DNA from: Chryseobacterium daecheongense
GTDB taxonomy: Bacteria; Bacteroidota; Bacteroidia; Flavobacteriales; Weeksellaceae
Length of the DNA: 64,000 nucleotides
Assembly: GCF_003729955.1 (NCBI RefSeq)
Contig: NZ_RJTX01000004.1
Location: 124,001-188,000 of the forward strand
Reading direction: 5' to 3'
The notes beneath the pieces were generated by a model, which was given only the letters and a program-made list of their open reading frames with translations, had not been told where the DNA came from and ran no database searches. The position numbers and the translations under genes are program-made. Shown here piece by piece: positions 10,010 to 19,606 of this stretch (position 1 is the stretch's first letter; every line of letters starts with the position of its first letter).

Positions 10010-10948
10010 TTACAAAATATGTTTTATGATATTATTTAATTGTTCGTATTCCATTAAGAAGGCGTCGTGCCCATGTATTGATTGGATCTCATGATAGAAA
10101 ACATTATCTTTTTTTTCTTTCAGCCTTTCGAAGCACATTCGAATTTCCGAGGCAGGAAAAAACAGATCGGAATCTACAGAGATCATGTGCATTCGTGCAT
10201 CTATTTTCTCTAACATTTTCTCTTCCGTATTGATATTCATCAGCAAATGATTCATCAATTTATATGCTTTTAAACTAAATCTTTCGCTTAATGCATTCCC
10301 ATGATATATCAACCAGTCTTCTGATTCCAGACGTTTCTTTTGCTGGTTATATTGAGTTTGAAATCTGTCATTGAGTGATTGCGGGGTCCTGTAACACAAC
10401 ATCGCATGGACTCTTGCTTTCTGTAAAGGCTCATCATTACTGTTCAGTAAAAATTTCTGGACAAGGCATTGAGCATGAAGCCAGTCATGTGTTTTAAAAT
10501 CGCAGGCAATAGGAATAAAAATTTCTGCTAATTGAGGACGTTTCGCCAACATTTCCCATCCAATTCCTCCTCCAAGAGAGCCTCCTATAATGGCGTATAA
10601 GTTTTGTATGTTTAAAGTCTCAAGTCCCTTCAAAAATATATTGGCTATATCCGAAGGGGTGAAATCTTCATATTCGTCAATTAAAAAATCATCATAGCCG
10701 TTTCCGGGAATATTGAAACACAGAACAGTGTACTTGTCCGTATCAATAATCTGGTTTTTTCCTATCAGCTGTTTCCACCATCCTTTTTCTCCCGAAACAT
10801 TTGAATTTCCAGTTAAGGCATGGGTTACTAAAATGATAGGTGCTGTAAAGAGTTCTTGCCCAAAAAGCTGATAGCTTAACGGGATATGATATTCCTTTTG
10901 GGAATTGGTTTGATACGAGAAATTAATATAGTTTAGTTCTGTTTTCAA
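10010..10948 (-). CDS. metX: Homoserine O-acetyltransferase (TTG start)
   Basis: 312 residues, alpha/beta-hydrolase fold, shorter than the usual 350-380. The nucleophile is Ser124 in GGSLGGGIGWEML; the oxyanion region is VTHALTGNSN (~41-50), and the acid and base lie in VDSDLFFPASE and IHGHDAFLMEY near the end. It acetylates homoserine with acetyl-CoA, the committed step to methionine. The start codon is TTG at 10948: an in-frame stop lies 18 bases upstream and there is no ATG near, so TTG is the best choice. It is the first gene after the SAM-I riboswitch and therefore the directly controlled one. Confidence 0.92.
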   Translation of the reverse strand: MKTELNYINFSYQTNSQKEYHIPLSYQLFGQELFTAPIILVTHALTGNSNVSGEKGWWKQLIGKNQIIDTDKYTVLCFNIPGNGYDDFLIDEYEDFTPSDIANIFLKGLETLNIQNLYAIIGGSLGGGIGWEMLAKRPQLAEIFIPIACDFKTHDWLHAQCLVQKFLLNSNDEPLQKARVHAMLCYRTPQSLNDRFQTQYNQQKKRLESEDWLIYHGNALSERFSLKAYKLMNHLLMNINTEEKMLEKIDARMHMISVDSDLFFPASEIRMCFERLKEKKDNVFYHEIQSIHGHDAFLMEYEQLNNIIKHIL

Positions 10949-11012
10949 TTCTATTATATTTTATAACACAATTGAAAATGCCATGAGAAATGGCTGAAAA
11001 GAACTTCAGTAA

Positions 11013-11115
11013 GTTATCTGTCCAAATTATTTTGGTAGAACGTAGCACCTTCATTGCTTGCGCAAAGGGTTGCTAAGGTTTCACAGGGTCTATTCCCTCA
11101 ACCTTTCTTGATAAC
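11013..11115 (-). promoter_or_regulatory. SAM-I (S-box) riboswitch aptamer
   Basis: Read on the minus strand it begins GTTATCAAGAAAGGTTGAGG and ends GGACAGATAAC, the outer bases pairing as P1 (GTTATC/GATAAC). Core S-box elements are in order: AAGAAAGGTTGAGGGA, GACCCTGTGAAACCT, AGCAACC, then AAGGTGCTACGTTCTACC. These match the conserved SAM-I core, which binds S-adenosylmethionine and shuts off downstream expression. The ~65 bases to the metX start hold two small hairpins (CTGAA...TTCAG and GCCAT...ATGGC) but no long U-run, so termination versus translation control is not settled. Confidence 0.93.
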
Positions 11116-11143
11116 ATTTTCAATATTTGAATGAACGATGGTG

Positions 11144-11151
11144 CAAAGATA
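11144..11151 (-). promoter_or_regulatory. Candidate -7 box (TATCTTTG) for the riboswitch-led met operon
   Basis: Exact TAnnTTTG match on the minus strand, 28 bases before the aptamer, which would put transcription start just ahead of P1. No TTG -33 box is visible at normal spacing. Confidence 0.45.
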
Positions 11152-11254
11152 GTTTTTTTCTTTTAAATATTTAAGAAAAATTAATTTATTCTACAAAAAG
11201 CCCATAAATACAAGATTTCTAAGGCCATATTAAGAATTGTTCAGCTATGGAAAA

Positions 11255-11285
11255 TTGGAATTATTTCTCAAAAAAGCTACCTTCG
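11255..11285 (+). promoter_or_regulatory. Candidate promoter for the GH63-like glucosidase gene
   Basis: TTG at 11255-11257 and TACCTTCG (7 of 8 to TAnnTTTG) at 11278-11285, spaced by 20 bases, with the start codon 19 bases on. Spacing fits the Bacteroidota -33/-7 layout. Confidence 0.4.
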
Positions 11286-11304
11286 TATTTGAAAATGATG
11301 AGAT

Positions 11305-13920
11305 ATGATTGCTGAAAAACAAAGACTACAAGATACTAACTGGAAAAACTGGGGACCTTACGTAAGCAACAGACAATGGGGAAATGTACGTGAAGATTAT
11401 AGTCCTAACGGGAATGCATGGGGATTTGCCAATCACGATAATGCTGAAAGCTATACTTACAGATGGGGAGAGGAAGGTATTGCCGGAATTTCGGATACCA
11501 AACAGCTTTTGTGCTTTGCCCTTTCCTTCTGGAACAAAAAAGATAAGATTGTAAAAGAACGTTTTTTCGGGTTGAGTAATCCTCAGGGAAATCATGGGGA
11601 AGATATCAAAGAACTCTTTTATTATCTGGACAATACGCCTACACATAGCTATATGAAAATGGTGTACAAATATCCTATCAATGCATTTCCTTATGAGGAT
11701 CTTGTTGCTGAAAACGGGAGACGTAGCAAGAGAGAGCCTGAATATGAAATTTTTGACACGGGAATCTTTGACAACGATGAATATTTTGATATTTTTATTG
11801 AATACTGCAAAGCCGATGCTGATGATATTTTAGTAAGAGTCAGTATACATAACAGAAGCCAAAAGGAAGCCCCTATTGTAGTGATTCCGACACTATGGTT
11901 CAGAAACAACTGGAAATGGGGATATAATACATATCAGCCTTTTTTACATACTTCTCATGACAGTTGCATCGACATTAACCATGATAGTGTTTCCATCAAA
12001 AAGCTGTATTCAAGAAACAACAATGCCAGAAGTGTTTTTTGTGATAATGAAACAAATAATCCGAAATTACACGGAACGCTTTATTTCGGAAACACTTATT
12101 ATAAAGATGGGATCAACGATCATATTGTCTATGGAAGTAACACGGTAAATCCTGAAAAAAGAGGTACAAAAGCTTCTTTTATCATTGATGAAACCATTGA
12201 AGGTGGGCAATTTAAAACTTTTGAATTCAGATTATCACCTCAAGATACGGATGAACCCTTTGATCAGTTTGATGAAATTTTCAATACAAGAATAGCTGAA
12301 GCCAATGAGTTTTACCAGGAGGTTCAACATGATGTTAACAATGATGATGAAAGAAATGTTCAAAGACAGGCTTTTGCGGGATTACTCTGGAATAAACAGT
12401 TCTATCATTATAATGTAGGAAAATGGCTGAAAGGAGATCCTAATTTTGAGGCACCAAGAAACTTCAATGAGTACGTAAGAAATACGGAATGGAACCATAT
12501 GCATAATAAGGATATTATTTCCATGCCGGATAAATGGGAATACCCATGGTATGCGACATGGGACCTTGCTTTCCATTGTGTACCTTTTGCCATCATTGAT
12601 GCCGAATTTGCCAAAGGACAGCTTCTTTTGCTAACGAAGGAATGGTATATGCATCCGAACGGACAGCTTCCCGCTTATGAGTGGAATCTGAGTGATGTAA
12701 ACCCTCCTGTGCATGCATGGTCTTGTTTCAGAGTTTTTAAAATTGATGAAAAGCAAAACGGAAAACCGGACTTATTATTTCTTGAAAAGGTTTTTCAAAA
12801 GCTGCTTCTTAATTTCACATGGTGGGTGAACCGAAAGGATAAAAACGGGAAGAATATTTTCGGAGGAGGTTTCCTTGGACTGGACAATATCGGTGCTTTT
12901 GACCGGAATATGATCCTGAAAGACGGACAACACCTTGAACAGGCTGACGGAACAAGCTGGATGGCGATGTATGCTTTGAATATGATGAGAATTTCCATGG
13001 AGTTGGCCCAATATTACCAGGTATATGAAGATATGGCGATTAAGTTCTTTGAACACTATCTTTATATTGCTGAAGCGATGGAGAATTTGGGTGAAGGAAC
13101 CAAAGGCCTATGGAATGAAGAAGACGGATTTTTCTACGATGTTCTCCAGCTTGGAAACGGAGATAGTGTTTCTTTACGATTAAGAAGTATTGTAGGACTG
13201 ATCCCGATGTTTGCCGTTGAAATTATTGATCATCACTTATTGGAGAAGATGCCCAATTTCAGGGAAAGAATGGATTGGGTTTTAAAGAATAAGCCTGAGC
13301 TCACCAAATTGGTTTCCCACTGGGAAGAGGAAGGACAGGGAAGAAAACACCTGATGAGCATTTTACGTAAAACCCGTCTCACTAAAGTATTGAAAAGAAT
13401 GCTTGATGAAAATGAGTTCTTGAGTTCCTACGGAATACGTGCAATGTCCAAGATCTATGAGGAAAATCCGTTTGTTTTTTCTGTTCATGGCAATGAAAAT
13501 GTGGTATATTATACGCCTGCGGAAAGTGACAGCAGAATGTTCGGAGGCAACAGCAACTGGAGAGGACCAATCTGGTTTCCCATCAATTTCCTGATCGTTG
13601 AAAGCTTACAACGCTTCCATTTTTATTATGGAAACAGTATGAAAGTAGAGTTTCCGACGGGAAGCGGTGACAAGAAAAACCTGGATGAAGTGGCTCAAAA
13701 TATCAGCAACAGGCTTTGTTCCATTTTCTTAAAAGATGAAAACGGTGAAAGAGCATTCAACGGCGGAAACGGGAAATTCAACTATGATGAGTATTTTAAA
13801 GATTACATCACATTCTATGAATATTTCCATGGAGATAATGGGCGGGGTGTAGGTGCTTCGCATCAGACAGGATGGACTGCCACTGTGGCCAAATTGATGA
13901 AGCCAAGAATGACATTATAA
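11305..13920 (+). CDS. GH63-like glucosidase (MGH1-type alpha/alpha barrel)
   Basis: 871 residues, no signal peptide, so probably cytosolic. The N-terminal ~330 residues are beta-rich with many Trp/Asn (NWKNWGPYVSNRQWG; VIPTLWFRNNWKWG). The C-terminal ~500 form the (alpha/alpha)6 barrel typical of GH63/MGH1: PWYATWDLAFHCVPFA (with the acidic residue expected at the active site), GQLPAYEWNLSDVNPPVHAW, LEQADGTSWMAMYALNM, NWRGPIWFPINFL and HQTGWTATVAKL. The family hydrolyses alpha-glucosidic bonds in sugars or glucosylated small molecules; the true substrate is not evident. It is transcribed alone, divergent from the met operon. Confidence 0.88.
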   Translation: MIAEKQRLQDTNWKNWGPYVSNRQWGNVREDYSPNGNAWGFANHDNAESYTYRWGEEGIAGISDTKQLLCFALSFWNKKDKIVKERFFGLSNPQGNHGEDIKELFYYLDNTPTHSYMKMVYKYPINAFPYEDLVAENGRRSKREPEYEIFDTGIFDNDEYFDIFIEYCKADADDILVRVSIHNRSQKEAPIVVIPTLWFRNNWKWGYNTYQPFLHTSHDSCIDINHDSVSIKKLYSRNNNARSVFCDNETNNPKLHGTLYFGNTYYKDGINDHIVYGSNTVNPEKRGTKASFIIDETIEGGQFKTFEFRLSPQDTDEPFDQFDEIFNTRIAEANEFYQEVQHDVNNDDERNVQRQAFAGLLWNKQFYHYNVGKWLKGDPNFEAPRNFNEYVRNTEWNHMHNKDIISMPDKWEYPWYATWDLAFHCVPFAIIDAEFAKGQLLLLTKEWYMHPNGQLPAYEWNLSDVNPPVHAWSCFRVFKIDEKQNGKPDLLFLEKVFQKLLLNFTWWVNRKDKNGKNIFGGGFLGLDNIGAFDRNMILKDGQHLEQADGTSWMAMYALNMMRISMELAQYYQVYEDMAIKFFEHYLYIAEAMENLGEGTKGLWNEEDGFFYDVLQLGNGDSVSLRLRSIVGLIPMFAVEIIDHHLLEKMPNFRERMDWVLKNKPELTKLVSHWEEEGQGRKHLMSILRKTRLTKVLKRMLDENEFLSSYGIRAMSKIYEENPFVFSVHGNENVVYYTPAESDSRMFGGNSNWRGPIWFPINFLIVESLQRFHFYYGNSMKVEFPTGSGDKKNLDEVAQNISNRLCSIFLKDENGERAFNGGNGKFNYDEYFKDYITFYEYFHGDNGRGVGASHQTGWTATVAKLMKPRMTL

Positions 13921-13957
13921 TAATAAAGAAGCCAGCTTTTAGCTGGCTTCTTTATTA
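13921..13957. terminator. Strong intrinsic terminator after the glucosidase
   Basis: Perfect 17-bp inverted repeat with a 3-base loop (GCCAGCT / AGCTGGC core with A-rich and T-rich flanks). It begins directly after the stop codon and provides two further in-frame stops. Confidence 0.88.
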
Positions 13958-14365
13958 TTAGGTTAAAAAAAATCAAAAATTTGAATTTATTATGAAAAAA
14001 AATTCAAGTGAAAATTTTAAAATATTATAAAATATAATCCAATATTTCTTTTATAATATAACACATATAGTTCTAATATTTAAAATAAAAAATCAGTAAT
14101 TCTTTTTCATAAAAAAAACCATAAAAATAATTGTATTTGCTTTTAATTACATTTGCCTCCTCACAAAAACACACAAATGAAAACAGATTTATTATTTGCT
14201 TTCCTGCCTTCGTATCAGGAATCAAGGCAAGATTATACTCTATCTCGATTATTCAATCTAACATACCTCCGCATCAATAGTAATTAAACCTGCCAATTAT
14301 AGGTAGGGAATTCTACGGATAATGCATTCTGTTCTTTACATTAAAAACACATAAAAAATCATACT
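13958..14365 (+). other. AT-rich intergenic region with a possible leader ORF
   Basis: The first ~190 bases are almost pure A/T with no gene. An exact -7 box TACATTTG lies at 14148-14155; the nearest TTG (14131) is only 14 bases before it, closer than usual. Downstream, an ATG at 14177 opens a 36-codon frame ending 14287 (starts MKTDLLFAFLPSYQES), with no recognisable features and an internal short hairpin (TGCCTT...AAGGCA near 14205-14230). It is probably an untranslated leader of the LRR gene; coding is not supported. Confidence 0.4.
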
Positions 14366-17300
14366 ATGAAAACAAAATTATTTTTGTTCGTTTTCCTTAT
14401 GATCACATTAGGAATTCGAGCCCAACTTGTCAATATTCCTGATGCCAATTTTAAGGCGAGACTACTTTCAGCATCTCCAAATAATGAAATTGCAAAAAAT
14501 CTAAATGGTGTTTTTTTTAAAATTGATGCTAATAATGATGGTCAAATCCAAGCCAGTGAGGCACAACAAGTCAGTTATCTGAGCCTTTCTAATCCTGGTT
14601 ATAACTATATTGCAGATATTACTGGAATCCTAAGCTTTACAAATTTGACCAAGCTGGATATTATTTATGAAAAAATCCCTACTATTGATCTTCATGGACT
14701 TAGTCAATTAAAATATTTCAGATATTATCCATATTCGGCTATTGTTTTAACCAATACATCATTAAATATTCAGGGAACCAATTTAATATCTCTGGAAATT
14801 CCAGGTTTCAGATTATCCAGTCTGAATATTCAGCACTGTCCTAATCTTGAAGTTTTTGACTACAGTGTAAATCCTAACTTATCCGTTAACCTACAGAGTT
14901 TACCTCATCTTAAGGTTTTGAAATGCAGTAACAATCAGCTTACCTCTTTAAATCTTCAAGGTCTGAACAATATAACCGACCTGGATTGTTCTTATAATAA
15001 CATCAGTACGCTAGACGTTTTGCATCTTTCAAATCTGAAGTATCTAAAATGCATCATGAATCCTTTATTGACAGACTTAGATGTTCACGGGCTTACTCAG
15101 CTTCAGGAGTTAGGTATCAGTAATCATATTCTGGTCAACCTGAATGCAAGCGGCTGTACGAGTCTTTCAAATTATTCATATTATTTTGTGTATTCAGGAT
15201 ATGTTCCCACATTAAAATCACTAAATTTTGAGGGTTGTAAAAGTTTAGGGTTAGCAGGTCTAGGATCTTTTGCTCCTTCCCTGGAATATTTGAATGTGAA
15301 GGACACTAATATAGTAGAACTGTATGCAAGCAATTTAGAGTTGAATTACCTGAATGTTGAAGGTTGTATTTATCTGAAAAACTTAGATTGCAGCAACAAT
15401 AATCTGAGTTCTTTAAATGTTCAGGGATGCACGAATCTTCGTCAATTAAACTGCAGCTATAATAATATTTCCACTCTTGATCTGCATGGAATGAACATAA
15501 GCGGAGAAAATACTTCAGTAGGACAATGGACCAATTATATTGCTGGGGTAGATTGCAGCCATAACAACATAACCAATTTAAATATCAGCAATTTAACCAC
15601 AAACTTTATAAACTGTAGTTACAATAATATTTCAGCGCTGGATTTTCAAACATTTTCACTTGTAGGGGTTCCCGGTATTGCTACTACCAATCTGAAACCT
15701 TTTATTGATTGTAGCCATAATAACCTATCAACAATCAATCTGAAAGAAAACCTGATTCTGGAAAGGCTGGATTGCAGTTATAATAATTTAAGCTCTTTAA
15801 GCATCAATAAAATGAATGCTTTGATATTAAATGCTTCACACAATATGCTAACCTCCTTAAATATTGATTCATTCTCTCATATTAATTCCCTTGATTTTGG
15901 CTTTAATAGTATGACATCATTTATATGTCATTCATTGCCTATAGTAGATCCTATGCTTTTGGATTATTATTCATACTATTATCCCTCAGGGATTAGTTGT
16001 ACTAATAATCTTTTAACCAGCTTAAATGTTCAGGGATTACAACTTGATACTTTAAACTGTTCAAATAACCTATTAACAACCCTTGATTTGAATGAATCTT
16101 CATTAGGTTCTTTTAATGCAGATAACAATCAATTGCAGTATTTGTTCATTAAAAATGGCATCTTTGATAATTATTCGATCGCAGACAATCCTAATTTGAC
16201 ATATATATGTCTGGATGATATGACGGCTCCCTTTGACCCAACCTATACAGAATTATTAATGGCTCAGGATACAGTTGCCTATTTGAACCTGAACAATGTT
16301 TCCATTAATACTTACTGTAATTTCACGCCAGGAGGGAATTACAATACTATCACAGGAACCGTAAGATTTGATGAAAATAACAACGGATGTGATACCAATG
16401 ATGAAGTTTTTGAGCATATGAAGCTAAAGATCAATGACGGAACAACTACGGGAGAAACCTTTGTTAAAAATGATGGGAAATACAATTTTTATACACAGGC
16501 AGGAGATTTCACCGTTACTGTGGAGCCTGAAAATCCTTCATTATTTACTGTAACACCTTCTACTTTTACTACCCATTTTGCAAATGCCAACAATAATGTT
16601 TCCACTCAAAATATTTGTGTTACCAAAAACGGAAATGTAAAAGATCTGGAAGTTGTATTCGCTCCTGCAACCGATGCAAGGCCGGGTTTTGATGCTGTTT
16701 ATCAATTGATTTGGAGAAATAAAGGGAATACTACTCTTTCAGGAAACGTCACTTTGACTTTTGAAAATACCAAAATGGCTTTCATATCTTCTGAACTTCC
16801 TTCTACAGTAAGCGGAAATATGATCACATTTAGCTTTACTAATTTGAAGCCTTTCGCAAACACCGCATCTGAACTTACATTTAATATCAATCCTCCCACT
16901 CATCCTACCTATCCGGTAAATATTGGGAATACTCTTAACTTTAATGCCATAATCAATTCTCCTTCAGGAGAAAATACTCCGGAAGACAATGAATTTGCTT
17001 TCAAGCAAACCGTTGTAGGTTCATTTGATCCTAATGATATCACTTGCCTGGAAGGGAGCCAGATCCCATTATCAATGGTTGGAAAATACCTTCATTATAT
17101 TATTAATTTTGAGAACACCGGTACCGCACCGGCAACCAATATTGTAGTTGAAATGAATGTAAATCCGGATGATTTTGATATTTCTTCTTTACAGTTGCAA
17201 AATACCTCTCACAGCACATACACCAAAATAATCGGCAATAAGGTGGAATTTATCATGAAAGATATTAATCTTGCTGCACTCGCCCACGGAAATATTACCT

Positions 17301-17683
17301 TAAAAGTAAAGTCCAACAACAATCTGGCTACTGGTGACAGCGTGAGCAATCAAGCTAATATTTATTTCGACTATAACTTCCCTGTAGAAACTAATGAAAC
17401 CATTACCATGATCAAAAACCCTACATTGGAGACCATTGATACAGCAATTAATAACAAAGTTAATGTATACCCGAATCCCACGAAAGATGATGTGAATATC
17501 CTTACAGATTCTAAGATCAAGTCAATTGAAGTATATGATGCACAAGGAAGAATTATTCAAAAACATATGGGAATCAATGCTCAAAATGCAAAAGTTTCTA
17601 TACGTAGTACCGCTTCCGGATTATATATTTTCAAAATTATCACTGAAAAAGAAGTTATCATGAAAAAAGTTATAAAGAACTAA
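14366..17683 (+). CDS. Secreted leucine-rich-repeat protein with T9SS sorting domain
   Basis: 1105 residues. Signal peptide 1-20 (ends GIRAQ). Residues 54-65 read DANNDGQIQASE, an EF-hand-like calcium loop. From ~75 to ~620 run irregular leucine-rich repeats of the form L-x-C-S-x-N-N-x-x-x-L-x-L-x-G, with Asn/Cys ladders. Then an SdrD-B/Cna-like segment (TGTVRFDENNNGCDTNDE, ~672-690), Ig-like beta domains with a GSFDPND motif, and a C-terminal type-A T9SS domain starting VYPNPTKDD and ending KKVIKN. It should be exported by Sec, moved across the outer membrane by T9SS and cell-attached or released. Its role, likely adhesion or binding, is inferred. Confidence 0.9.
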   Translation: MKTKLFLFVFLMITLGIRAQLVNIPDANFKARLLSASPNNEIAKNLNGVFFKIDANNDGQIQASEAQQVSYLSLSNPGYNYIADITGILSFTNLTKLDIIYEKIPTIDLHGLSQLKYFRYYPYSAIVLTNTSLNIQGTNLISLEIPGFRLSSLNIQHCPNLEVFDYSVNPNLSVNLQSLPHLKVLKCSNNQLTSLNLQGLNNITDLDCSYNNISTLDVLHLSNLKYLKCIMNPLLTDLDVHGLTQLQELGISNHILVNLNASGCTSLSNYSYYFVYSGYVPTLKSLNFEGCKSLGLAGLGSFAPSLEYLNVKDTNIVELYASNLELNYLNVEGCIYLKNLDCSNNNLSSLNVQGCTNLRQLNCSYNNISTLDLHGMNISGENTSVGQWTNYIAGVDCSHNNITNLNISNLTTNFINCSYNNISALDFQTFSLVGVPGIATTNLKPFIDCSHNNLSTINLKENLILERLDCSYNNLSSLSINKMNALILNASHNMLTSLNIDSFSHINSLDFGFNSMTSFICHSLPIVDPMLLDYYSYYYPSGISCTNNLLTSLNVQGLQLDTLNCSNNLLTTLDLNESSLGSFNADNNQLQYLFIKNGIFDNYSIADNPNLTYICLDDMTAPFDPTYTELLMAQDTVAYLNLNNVSINTYCNFTPGGNYNTITGTVRFDENNNGCDTNDEVFEHMKLKINDGTTTGETFVKNDGKYNFYTQAGDFTVTVEPENPSLFTVTPSTFTTHFANANNNVSTQNICVTKNGNVKDLEVVFAPATDARPGFDAVYQLIWRNKGNTTLSGNVTLTFENTKMAFISSELPSTVSGNMITFSFTNLKPFANTASELTFNINPPTHPTYPVNIGNTLNFNAIINSPSGENTPEDNEFAFKQTVVGSFDPNDITCLEGSQIPLSMVGKYLHYIINFENTGTAPATNIVVEMNVNPDDFDISSLQLQNTSHSTYTKIIGNKVEFIMKDINLAALAHGNITLKVKSNNNLATGDSVSNQANIYFDYNFPVETNETITMIKNPTLETIDTAINNKVNVYPNPTKDDVNILTDSKIKSIEVYDAQGRIIQKHMGINAQNAKVSIRSTASGLYIFKIITEKEVIMKKVIKN

Positions 17684-17718
17684 AATAAAAAGCCTCTTTT
17701 CAAGAGGCTTTTTATTTT
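17682..17718. terminator. Intrinsic terminator after the LRR protein
   Basis: Perfect 17-bp inverted repeat with core AGCCTCTT / AAGAGGCT and a 3-base loop, A-rich before and T-rich after; it overlaps the stop codon. Confidence 0.87.
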
Positions 17719-17876
17719 CTTTTGTACCAGCTATATAAATGACATTGTTTCATAAAAATAAATTAGCCATTAATTCCAAACATTTATTAATATTTGATAT
17801 TATTGATCGAATAGTATTGAATTATTTTCAGTCCATTCTCTATTTTAGTATCATAAACTAATTTTTACTGATTATT

Positions 17877-19547
17877 ATGAAACAAAAACTATTACCTACT
17901 TTATGCCTGGTATTATCCGGCCTATTTACTAACACTGTCTGCGCCCAAGAGTATCAGCCGATCCCCATTACAAGTGGGTTTTCTGCTGATGTTATCGCGA
18001 ATGGCACAGGGTCTTCCACTACATCCACCAATAATGATGTTGACGGCGTAAGCTATGCGTTTGTTTCCAAAGATTTTAAGCTTACTTCTTCCAGTTCGCC
18101 ACTTTCTTATGGATTACCCATCAATGGAATCATTACTTCTGCGGTGGCTTCTACTCCAGGATTGAATTATCAGCTTGCCTCTTACAGTGGCAATAATTCA
18201 CTAAGGCTGCAAAATGCTAATGACAACGGTACTCTTGTATTTACCACTCCCATTCCTGTATTAAACTTATATATGTTGGCAACAGGGGGAAGTGGAGCAT
18301 GTACCGTGAATATAGATGTAAATTTCCAGGATAATACTTCCCAGACCTTTACAGGAATAAGCATCTCAGACTGGTATGGAGGCAGCAATTATGCTATCCA
18401 GGGAATCGGAAGGATTAATATTACCAATGACGGTCTGGAATCAGGGAGTGGTACTAATCCAAGGTTATATCAGATCCCTTTGGCAATTAGTGCCGCCAAT
18501 CAATCTAAGCCTGTTAAAAGTGTAACGGTAACAAAATCAGGGACCGGTGGAATACCTAATATTTTTGCATTTTCAGCAGATGTGTATACTTCATGTCCGG
18601 CTCCAACCAACATTACCTATACATCCAATGTAGATGGAGCTACATTCAACTGGACTGCTCCAGCTTCAGTTCCTTCCGGAGGCTATGACTATTATTACAC
18701 CGCCTCTCCTACTCCTCCTACCGCAACAACTACGCCTACGGGAAATGTATCCGGAACAACCGTAACTATTGGCGGATTACCAACAGGACAAACGTATTAT
18801 TTCTGGGTAAGATCCAATTGTGGTTCCTCACAAGGTTTCTGGAAAATGAAGGAGTTTACTACCGGACAGATTTCTACAACGTATACTTCCGGAGATATCA
18901 ATACCATGTTCAGCAGTGGTTCTCCTGATGTGACATCTACCACTAATTGTCCTGCCACTCTTTCCATCAATGTTCCTACAGGATATAAAATAAAATCTAC
19001 CAATGTTTCCTATACAATGACTACCGCATCAAACGGCTGGATGTCTGAGCAAAACAGCTTACTGATCTGTACGACTTCAGGAACAAGTGAAAGTGCTGTC
19101 TCTACGGGCTCCGGAAATACGGGTGGAACATATTCTTACAACAGAACAGGTCTTACCATTGCCAATACATTATCAGGAACTGTCAATTTTGAATTAAGAG
19201 CATGGAGAACGTATGGCGGTTCTGATTGTAATGCCGATTATAACAAAGTGGATAACAATACATGGAAAATAACTGTGACTTTGGAGCCCGCTGCCTTGGC
19301 TGTCAACGAGGTTGTAAAAGAAAAAGAAAGGCTTGCTTATCCAAATCCTTTCCACGAAGCCATTACCATTGAAAATTCAGGCAATGTAAAGCGTATCTCG
19401 GTTACGGATTTTTCAGGAATTACTGTAAAAACGGTTGATAATCCAACTTCACAGCTTCACCTGGGAGACATTAAAGACGGAATGTATATTCTGACATTAA
19501 CGATGAAAGATGGCTCGACGAAGAGCACAAAAATCATAAAAAGATAA
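17877..19547 (+). CDS. Secreted FN3-domain protein with T9SS sorting domain
   Basis: 556 residues. Signal peptide 1-24 (ends TVCAQ). Residues ~30-235 form a Ser/Thr/Gly-rich beta domain with no family I can name. ~240-328 is a fibronectin type III domain (CPAPTNITYT, FNWTAP, GLPTGQTYYFWVRSNCG). ~330-470 is a second beta domain, rich in Thr and Ser, with a few Cys. The end is a type-A T9SS sorting domain (AYPNPFHEAI, then MYILTLTMKDG, then TKIIKR). No catalytic motif was seen, so function is unknown. It follows the LRR protein but is separated from it by a terminator. Confidence 0.87.
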   Translation: MKQKLLPTLCLVLSGLFTNTVCAQEYQPIPITSGFSADVIANGTGSSTTSTNNDVDGVSYAFVSKDFKLTSSSSPLSYGLPINGIITSAVASTPGLNYQLASYSGNNSLRLQNANDNGTLVFTTPIPVLNLYMLATGGSGACTVNIDVNFQDNTSQTFTGISISDWYGGSNYAIQGIGRINITNDGLESGSGTNPRLYQIPLAISAANQSKPVKSVTVTKSGTGGIPNIFAFSADVYTSCPAPTNITYTSNVDGATFNWTAPASVPSGGYDYYYTASPTPPTATTTPTGNVSGTTVTIGGLPTGQTYYFWVRSNCGSSQGFWKMKEFTTGQISTTYTSGDINTMFSSGSPDVTSTTNCPATLSINVPTGYKIKSTNVSYTMTTASNGWMSEQNSLLICTTSGTSESAVSTGSGNTGGTYSYNRTGLTIANTLSGTVNFELRAWRTYGGSDCNADYNKVDNNTWKITVTLEPAALAVNEVVKEKERLAYPNPFHEAITIENSGNVKRISVTDFSGITVKTVDNPTSQLHLGDIKDGMYILTLTMKDGSTKSTKIIKR

Positions 19548-19555
19548 TCACTTTC

Positions 19556-19600
19556 AATCATAAAAAAGGCCGGATGAATCATCCGGCCTTTTTTATGATT
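19556..19600. terminator. Bidirectional intrinsic terminator
   Basis: 22-bp near-perfect palindrome (core AAGGCCGGATGA / TCATCCGGCCTT) with A-run and T-run flanks, between the convergent FN3-protein and OsmC genes. Confidence 0.9.
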
Positions 19601-19606
19601 TATTTT

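Noticed and set aside
14177..14287. 36-codon frame in the leader of the LRR gene
   Set aside because: No signal peptide, no motif and no family; likely chance in an AT-rich leader.
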